Shown here: one piece after another, positions 6,081 through 9,816 of the stretch
Numbering within the stretch: the stretch's first letter is position 1
How the letters are laid out: the number at the start of each line of letters is the position of its first letter
Assembly: GCA_003557065.1 (NCBI GenBank)
Contig: PWPS01000028.1
Span: forward strand, 1-9,816
Reading direction: 5' to 3'
DNA from: Candidatus Nealsoniibacteriota bacterium
Lineage (GTDB): Bacteria; Patescibacteriota; Minisyncoccia; Minisyncoccales; PWPS01
DNA length: 9,816 bases
Position numbers and translations under genes: made by a program
The notes under the pieces: model-generated
Databases searched by the model: none
The model's input: only the letters and a program-made list of their open reading frames with translations
What the model was told of the DNA's origin: nothing

Positions 6081-6365
6081 ATGGCAAGAAGTCTTAAAAA
6101 AGGACCCAACATTAATGATCGGCTTTTGAAAAAAGTTAAATCTCAAAAGCCCGGAGACGGAGTGATAAAAACTTGGGCTAGAGATGCTGTAATAACCCCG
6201 GAAATGATAGGTTTTACTTTCGGTGTCCATAATGGTAAAGATCATATTGAGGTTACGATCAGCGAAGATATGGTTGGGCATAAGTTGGGAGAGTTTTCTT
6301 TCACCAAAAAATTTGTAAGACATGGTGGTAAGATGCAGAGAGAGTTGGAAAAAGGTAAAAAATAA
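6081..6365 (+). CDS. rpsS: 30S ribosomal protein S19 (uS19)
   Basis: S19 sits in the small-subunit head, binds 16S with S13 and contacts the A-site finger and tRNA region. The product has 94 residues, the normal size. The opening MARSLKKGP (1-9) is diagnostic, followed by KTWARDAVITPEMIG (30-44), VHNGKDHIEV (49-58) and VGHKLGEF (65-72). The end is lysine-rich. The start is set by MARSLKKGP. It lies 11 nt after rplB and 5 nt before rplV. The sequence ahead of the ATG, CTTGAATAAAT, has no Shine-Dalgarno. Confidence 0.98.
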   Translation: MARSLKKGPNINDRLLKKVKSQKPGDGVIKTWARDAVITPEMIGFTFGVHNGKDHIEVTISEDMVGHKLGEFSFTKKFVRHGGKMQRELEKGKK

Positions 6366-6370
6366 CGAAT

Positions 6371-6883
6371 ATGAAAGTTGACGCCAAGTTAAATTACTTA
6401 AGAATAGCGCCCAGAAAAGTCAGGTTAGTAGCTGATTCGATTCGGGGACGAAAAGTGAATGAAGCGGAATACCGTCTAAGATTCACCCCCAAAAGAGCCA
6501 GTGGGCCGGTTTCTAAACTTTTGAATTCGGCGATTGCGAACGCTGAACATAATTTTGATCTGAAAAAAGATAATCTTTATATTTCGGAAATACGTGTCGA
6601 TGAGGGTCCTACTTTAAAAAGATGGAGACCCAGAGCCAGGGGAGCTGCAAACCAGATTCAAAAGAAGACCTCCCATATTACGATAGTTTTGGAAGAAATT
6701 GAGCCCGGAGAGGAAATAAAGACTGGAAAAAAGGGAAAGATAAAGAAAATCAAAAAACAGGAGAAGCCGAAAGAAGATGTACAGAAAGATAAAGATAAGA
6801 CCTCAAAACCGGCTAAAGACGAAAAACCAATTAAAGATCAAAAAGGAAAAGGTAAGAATATATTCAGACGTAAATCAATATAA
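6371..6883 (+). CDS. rplV: 50S ribosomal protein L22 (uL22) with lysine-rich C-terminal tail
   Basis: L22 lines the exit tunnel opposite L4, its long beta-hairpin reaching the constriction. The family core fills residues 1-112: LNYLRIAPRKVRLVAD (7-22), LLNSAIANAEHNF (50-62), the hairpin PTLKRWRPRARGAANQI (80-96) and the closing SHITIVLEE (101-109). After that comes a tail of about 58 residues (113-170) made almost entirely of Lys with Glu, Asp, Gln, Pro, Ile and Gly, predicted disordered, ending FRRKSI. The protein is 170 residues long, against about 110 in E. coli. The tail is in frame with no internal stop, and three stop codons in a row close the gene (6881-6889). The core fold is certain, but the role of the tail is unknown. 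Confidence 0.97.
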   Translation: MKVDAKLNYLRIAPRKVRLVADSIRGRKVNEAEYRLRFTPKRASGPVSKLLNSAIANAEHNFDLKKDNLYISEIRVDEGPTLKRWRPRARGAANQIQKKTSHITIVLEEIEPGEEIKTGKKGKIKKIKKQEKPKEDVQKDKDKTSKPAKDEKPIKDQKGKGKNIFRRKSI

Positions 6884-6895
6884 TAATAGCGAAAC

Positions 6896-7546
6896 ATGTC
6901 TCAGAGATCCCACCCCAGAATTAAGAGAATAACGACTACATCCGACTGGAAATCGAAAGGTTTTTATAGTGGAAACTATCCGGAATACTTACAGGAAGAC
7001 CACTTGATAAGAGAGCATATGGAGAAGAATTTGCAGGGGGTTGGTATCGCTGAAATAGAGATAAGAAGATCTCCTTCCGAACTAACTATTATTGTTCATT
7101 CTGCTAGACCCGGTATTGTCATCGGACGTGGTGGTGAGGGAGTTAAGAGACTTAAAGAGAGTTTGGATAAGCTTTTGGCCAAAGAAGGTTTGGGAGTTGA
7201 TAGAAAGATCAGAATAGAGGTGAAAGAGGTTAAAGATCCATGGTCTTCCGCAAGAGTTGCAGCTCAAGAAATGTCAATTCAATTGGAAAAAAGAATGCCC
7301 TATAGAAGGGTTATAAAGCAAGCAATGAGCAAGATTACGGCGAATCGTAGTGTAAAAGGAGCTAGGATAGAGGTTGCGGGGAGGTTGAATGGAAGTGAGA
7401 TTGCCAGGACGGAGCATATTTCTGAAGGAAATCTTCCCAGAGAGACACTTAGGGCCGATTTGGATTATGCTTTTGAGGAAGCTTATTGCAAGTTCGGAAC
7501 GATTGGAATAAAGGTTTGGATTTACAAAGGCGAAAAATTCAACTAA
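6896..7546 (+). CDS. rpsC: 30S ribosomal protein S3 (uS3)
   Basis: S3 lies at the mRNA entry channel and with S4 and S5 gives the ribosome helicase activity. The product has 216 residues (233 in E. coli). A type II KH domain carries the GxxG loop as GRGG (77-80, within RPGIVIGRGGEGV). The C-terminal domain has KRMPYRRVIKQAM (132-144), matching the Arg/Arg/Lys helicase patch, then KGARIEVAGRLNGSEIART (154-172) and GIKVWIYKGE (204-213). The N-terminus reads MSQRSHPRIKRI instead of the usual GQKxxPxxFRLG form, so the first segment is divergent. An upstream extension is blocked by the TAA-TAG stops at 6884-6889 in the gap. rplP follows after 3 nt. Confidence 0.98.
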   Translation: MSQRSHPRIKRITTTSDWKSKGFYSGNYPEYLQEDHLIREHMEKNLQGVGIAEIEIRRSPSELTIIVHSARPGIVIGRGGEGVKRLKESLDKLLAKEGLGVDRKIRIEVKEVKDPWSSARVAAQEMSIQLEKRMPYRRVIKQAMSKITANRSVKGARIEVAGRLNGSEIARTEHISEGNLPRETLRADLDYAFEEAYCKFGTIGIKVWIYKGEKFN

Positions 7547-7549
7547 ACT

Positions 7550-7963
7550 ATGTTAGTACCGAAAAAAGTAAAACACAGAAAGAGACACAAGGAGATGAGA
7601 AGAATAAAGGGTCTGGCGAATGCGGGAACCAAGGTTGAATTTGGGACCTACGGACTTAAAACTCTTGATCCGGCCTGGATTACCTCTCGTCAGATTGAGG
7701 CTTCCAGAAGGGCGATTATAAGGTATTTAAGAAAAGGAGGAAAGATGTGGATTAGGATTTTTCCGGATAAACCCGTTACCAAGAAAGGGTTGGAGGTTCC
7801 CATGGGAGGAGGAAAAGGTAGTGTTGACAGATATGTCGCTCCAGTAAGACCGGGAAGAATTCTTTTTGAACTCGATGGTATTACTGAGGCGCAAGCAAGA
7901 GAAGCTTTTAGTCGTGCTTCGGACAAGTTGCCGGTAAAGACAAAATTTGTAGAGAAAAAATAA
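7550..7963 (+). CDS. rplP: 50S ribosomal protein L16 (uL16)
   Basis: L16 is a late-assembling large-subunit protein beside the A-site tRNA and the peptidyl-transferase centre. The product has 137 residues, the standard size. MLVPKKVKHRKRHKE (1-15), FGTYGLKTL (31-39), SRQIEASRRAI (46-56), KMWIRIFPDKPVTKK (65-79) and the end AREAFSRASDKLPVKTKFV (116-134) are all family blocks. In the loop that approaches the A site the sequence is LEVPMGGGKGSV (81-92), where E. coli has LAVRMGKGKGNV. Pro84 therefore replaces Arg81, the residue hydroxylated by YcfD in E. coli, and Gly87 replaces a Lys. The stop TAA shares a base with the rpmC ATG. The AACT before the start is not a Shine-Dalgarno. Confidence 0.98.
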   Translation: MLVPKKVKHRKRHKEMRRIKGLANAGTKVEFGTYGLKTLDPAWITSRQIEASRRAIIRYLRKGGKMWIRIFPDKPVTKKGLEVPMGGGKGSVDRYVAPVRPGRILFELDGITEAQAREAFSRASDKLPVKTKFVEKK

Positions 7964-8157
7964 TGAAAGTCAGTGAGATTAAAGAAAAAAACGAAAAAGA
8001 ATTAAAAAAACTTCTTTCCGAAAAAAGGAAAAAATTTCAGGAAGTTAAATTTAACTTATCCTCGGGAAGAGTTAAAAATACGAAAGAAGCGCGTAATTTA
8101 AGGAAAGATATTGCCAGAATATTAACCATTCTAAAAGAAGGTTCCCATGAGAAATAA
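7963..8157 (+). CDS. rpmC: 50S ribosomal protein L29 (uL29)
   Basis: L29 is a small two-helix protein near the tunnel exit next to L23. At 64 residues it has normal length. The helix-loop-helix is clear: a charged first helix SEIKEKNEKELKKLL (4-18), then the signature FNLSSGRVKNTKEARNLRKD (30-49) and IARILTIL. It starts within TAATG, sharing one base with the rplP stop, and its end overlaps rpsQ by 11 nt. The coding sequence also contains the AAGAAGG that probably serves as the rpsQ Shine-Dalgarno. Confidence 0.97.
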   Translation: MKVSEIKEKNEKELKKLLSEKRKKFQEVKFNLSSGRVKNTKEARNLRKDIARILTILKEGSHEK

Positions 8158-8377
8158 ATTACAAGGTAAAGTGGTTTCCGACAGTCAAGAAAAAACGGTG
8201 GTAGTTTCTGTTGCGACTGTTAGAAAACATCCTCGTTATAAAAAAAGATATGAGGTCCACAAAAAATACAAAGCTCACGATGAGAATAATGAGCTTGTGG
8301 TTGGTGACGAAGTGATTATTGAGGAAACCAAACCCATTTCCAAGGATAAAAAGTGGAAAGTAGTAAAAAAGATTTAA
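8147..8377 (+). CDS. rpsQ: 30S ribosomal protein S17 (uS17)
   Basis: S17 is an OB-fold primary binder of the 5' domain of 16S rRNA. The product has 76 residues (84 in E. coli). LQGKVVSDSQEKTVVVSV (5-22), KHPRYKKR (27-34), AHDENNELVVGDEVIIEETKP (43-63) and the SKDKKWKVV end are standard. The start lies inside rpmC. An AAGAAGG at 8135-8141 ends 5 nt before the ATG, one of the few Shine-Dalgarno-like sites in the window, which supports this start despite the 11-nt overlap. No in-frame ATG nearby would give a better N-terminus. rplN begins 4 nt after its stop. Confidence 0.97.
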   Translation: MRNKLQGKVVSDSQEKTVVVSVATVRKHPRYKKRYEVHKKYKAHDENNELVVGDEVIIEETKPISKDKKWKVVKKI

Positions 8378-8381
8378 AGAT

Positions 8382-8750
8382 ATGATTCAGCCGGAAACAA
8401 AATTGAAAGTAGCTGACAATGCAGGAGCTAAAGAGATAAAATGTTTTAAGGTTTTAGGTGGCTCCAAGAAGAGATATGCTCAAATTGGAGATGTTATTGT
8501 CGGTGCTGTAAAAAAAGCGGAACCCAGGAAGGAGGTTAAAAAGCATGATGTTGTCAGGGCCGTTGTTGTTAGGCAAAGAAAAGAATATCGACGTAAGGAC
8601 GGATCTTATATTAGATTTGATGAGAATGCCGTAGTCGTTTTGGATGGAAACACTTTAAATCCGAAAGGAGGAAGGATTTTTGGCCCTATACCAAGAGAGT
8701 TAACTGAGAGATTCAAGAAGATTACTACCTTAGCGAAAGAAGTCGTATGA
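8382..8750 (+). CDS. rplN: 50S ribosomal protein L14 (uL14)
   Basis: L14 lies on the subunit interface, contacts 16S helix 14, and is the docking site for the silencing factor RsfS. The product has 122 residues, the family length. MIQPETKLKVADNAGAK (1-17), KVLGGSKKRYAQIGD (23-37), VVRAVVVRQRKEYRRKDGS (57-75), IRFDENAVVVLD (77-88) and RIFGPIPRELTE (98-109) are all present with no unusual gaps. The TGA stop overlaps the rplX start as ATGA, so L24 is likely made by translational coupling. Confidence 0.98.
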   Translation: MIQPETKLKVADNAGAKEIKCFKVLGGSKKRYAQIGDVIVGAVKKAEPRKEVKKHDVVRAVVVRQRKEYRRKDGSYIRFDENAVVVLDGNTLNPKGGRIFGPIPRELTERFKKITTLAKEVV

Positions 8751-9055
8751 AGATAAAAAAAGAAGACAAAGTTTTAATAATAGCCGGAAAGGACAAAGGA
8801 AAGACGGGTGAAGTTATGCATGCTTTCCCAGCCGACAATCAAGTTATTGTTGAAGGTTTAAATTTAATGAAAAAACATGTCCGCCCCAGAAAACAAGGGG
8901 AAACCGGTCAAATAATTGAATTTCCGGCTCCTGTTCACATTTCGAATGTGAAGTTAATTTGCCCGAAATGTGAAAAGGCGACTAGAATTGAATTGGAAAG
9001 AGAGGGGAAAACAAAGAAGAGAGTTTGTAAAAAATGTAATAAGACCTTCGAATAA
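8747..9055 (+). CDS. rplX: 50S ribosomal protein L24 (uL24), zinc-ribbon form
   Basis: L24 is one of the first proteins to bind 23S rRNA and sits at the tunnel exit. The product has 102 residues. The KOW motif covers VLIIAGKDKGKTGEVMHAF (9-27), followed by GLNLMKKHVRPRKQ (37-50) and the usual PVHISNVKLICPKC. A C-terminal four-cysteine ribbon, Cys72-Cys75 and Cys94-Cys97, can bind one zinc; many bacterial L24s keep this pair of CxxC knuckles while E. coli has lost it. The start is the ATGA overlap with rplN. rplE begins 2 nt after the stop. Confidence 0.98.
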   Translation: MKIKKEDKVLIIAGKDKGKTGEVMHAFPADNQVIVEGLNLMKKHVRPRKQGETGQIIEFPAPVHISNVKLICPKCEKATRIELEREGKTKKRVCKKCNKTFE

Positions 9056-9057
9056 TC

Positions 9058-9612
9058 ATGGAAGATTTGAGAGAGCAATCAAAAAAAATCACTAAAGAAA
9101 TAATGGAACAATTCGGACACAAAAGTCCGATGGCCGTTCCGAAGTTGGAAAAGGTGACCATTAATACCGGAATCGGAGAATGGGCCAAGGGTAAGTCCTC
9201 TGACAAACAGAAAGAAATTGTGGATTATGTAGTTCAGGACATTGGTCTTATTGCAGGACAAAAGCCGGTTGTAACCAAGGCCAAGAAATCGATTTCCGGG
9301 TTTGGGATTAGAGAAGGTGATCCCGTTGGTGTGAAAGTTACCTTGAGAGGAGAGAGGATGTACATGTTTCTTGAAAAATTGATCAATGTGGTTTTTCCCG
9401 GTTTAAGAGATTTTAGAGGATTGGAAACTGATTCCGTGGATCAGTCCGGAAATTTTACTTTCGGTGTCGAAGAGCATATCTCTTTTCCGGAAATACCTGC
9501 CGACGAAAGAGATAATATATTCAGTCTTCAAGTCACCGTAAGTAATTCTGCCGATTCGAAAGAAGAAGGGTTGGAATTTTTGAAAAAGTTAGGATTTCCA
9601 TTTAAAAAATAA
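9058..9612 (+). CDS. rplE: 50S ribosomal protein L5 (uL5)
   Basis: L5 binds 5S rRNA with L18 in the central protuberance and contacts P-site tRNA and S13. The product has 184 residues (179 in E. coli). VPKLEKVTINTGIGE (27-41), GQKPVVTKAKKSISGFGIREG (67-87, including the loop that touches tRNA), KVTLRGERMYMFLEKL (93-108), PGLRDFRGL (114-122) and the C-terminal LEFLKKLGFPF (172-182) identify it. The start is only 2 nt after the rplX stop and has no Shine-Dalgarno of its own, so it probably relies on ribosomes finishing rplX. Confidence 0.98.
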   Translation: MEDLREQSKKITKEIMEQFGHKSPMAVPKLEKVTINTGIGEWAKGKSSDKQKEIVDYVVQDIGLIAGQKPVVTKAKKSISGFGIREGDPVGVKVTLRGERMYMFLEKLINVVFPGLRDFRGLETDSVDQSGNFTFGVEEHISFPEIPADERDNIFSLQVTVSNSADSKEEGLEFLKKLGFPFKK

Positions 9613-9618
9613 AGGATT

Positions 9619-9804
9619 ATGGCAACAAAAGCACAAAAAAATAAGTCGAAAAGTGAAGCAAAATATGAAACACGAAAGGTTAACAGATGCTTCAAGTGTG
9701 GAAGAAGAAGAAGTTATTTGCGTGATTTCGGACTTTGCCGAATTTGTTTCAGAGAGAAGGCTAATCGGGGAGAGATACCCGGAGTAAGAAAATCAAGTTG
9801 GTAA
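9619..9804 (+). CDS. rpsZ: 30S ribosomal protein S14, zinc-binding type Z (uS14)
   Basis: S14 completes the small-subunit head near S3 and S10. At 61 residues it is the short, zinc-containing type rather than the roughly 100-residue zinc-free type. Cys24-Cys27 and Cys40-Cys43 are the four ligands, in RCFKCG and LCRICF. The end KANRGEIPGVRKSSW is characteristic. The first 20 residues are a Lys-rich variable arm. AAAGGA (9611-9616) lies 2 nt before the ATG, a partial Shine-Dalgarno at short spacing. The position between rplE and rpsH is the canonical one. Confidence 0.98.
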   Translation: MATKAQKNKSKSEAKYETRKVNRCFKCGRRRSYLRDFGLCRICFREKANRGEIPGVRKSSW

Positions 9805-9808
9805 TATT

Positions 9809-9816
9809 ATGACCGA
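9809..9816 (+). CDS. rpsH: Probable 30S ribosomal protein S8 (uS8), 3' partial start only
   Basis: ATG ACC GA at the very end encodes Met-Thr followed by an Asp or Glu codon, 4 nt after the rpsZ stop. S8 proteins commonly begin MTDP, and rpsH follows rpsN in the spc operon, so this is probably its start. Only two full codons are visible, so the call rests on gene order. Confidence 0.55.

Noticed and set aside
1..9816. Alternative genetic code with UGA as Gly or Trp
   Set aside because: UGA ends rplC, rplD, rplW and rplN at normal protein lengths and is absent inside all coding frames.

Overview
The window is a continuous stretch of the bacterial str–S10–spc ribosomal protein super-locus, with every gene on the + strand. 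The order is fusA (5' end cut off by the window edge), tuf, rpsJ, a 247-nt gap, then rplC, rplD, rplW, rplB, rpsS, rplV, rpsC, rplP, rpmC, rpsQ, rplN, rplX, rplE, rpsZ (zinc-type rpsN), and the first codons of what is probably rpsH. The order is canonical and every product is recognisable from family motifs. No mobile element, CRISPR array, tRNA, rRNA or foreign cassette is visible.

Organism: a bacterium with AT-rich, A/G-biased coding strands. Several points fit a Candidate Phyla Radiation (Patescibacteria) or similarly streamlined lineage: very tight packing, almost no Shine-Dalgarno sequences, a shortened L2 N-terminus and a non-standard L16 loop. This is an inference from general character, not a placement. 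UGA is used as a normal stop (rplC, rplD, rplW, rplN) and never occurs inside a gene, so the UGA-recoding codes 4 and 25 do not apply. S14 and L24 both keep four-cysteine zinc sites.

Layout: (1) 1-1890 fusA, followed by a 99-nt AT-rich gap with two inverted repeats; (2) 1990-3512 tuf and rpsJ, only 5 nt apart; (3) 3513-3759, the only long non-coding stretch, which holds several stem-loops, a 23-nt exact direct repeat with a third degenerate copy, and four copies of the short palindrome TTC-GYYY-GAA; (4) 3760-9804, fourteen complete genes with gaps of 0-35 nt. Of these, rplC/rplD, rplD/rplW and rplN/rplX overlap by ATGA, rplP/rpmC by one base and rpmC/rpsQ by 11 nt. The widest gap here, rplW/rplB, carries a good sigma-70-like promoter that overlaps the rplW stop codon.

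Together the genes encode the two GTPase elongation factors and a large set of ribosomal proteins that assemble with 16S and 23S rRNA. The 247-nt gap suggests that rpsJ belongs to the fusA–tuf transcript, with a separate or regulated unit beginning before rplC. The points most worth a second look are that gap, the unusual translation-start context shared by nearly all the genes, the lysine-rich tail on L22, the possible near-leaderless rplB promoter and the substitutions in the L16 loop. No previously undescribed multi-gene system is visible.
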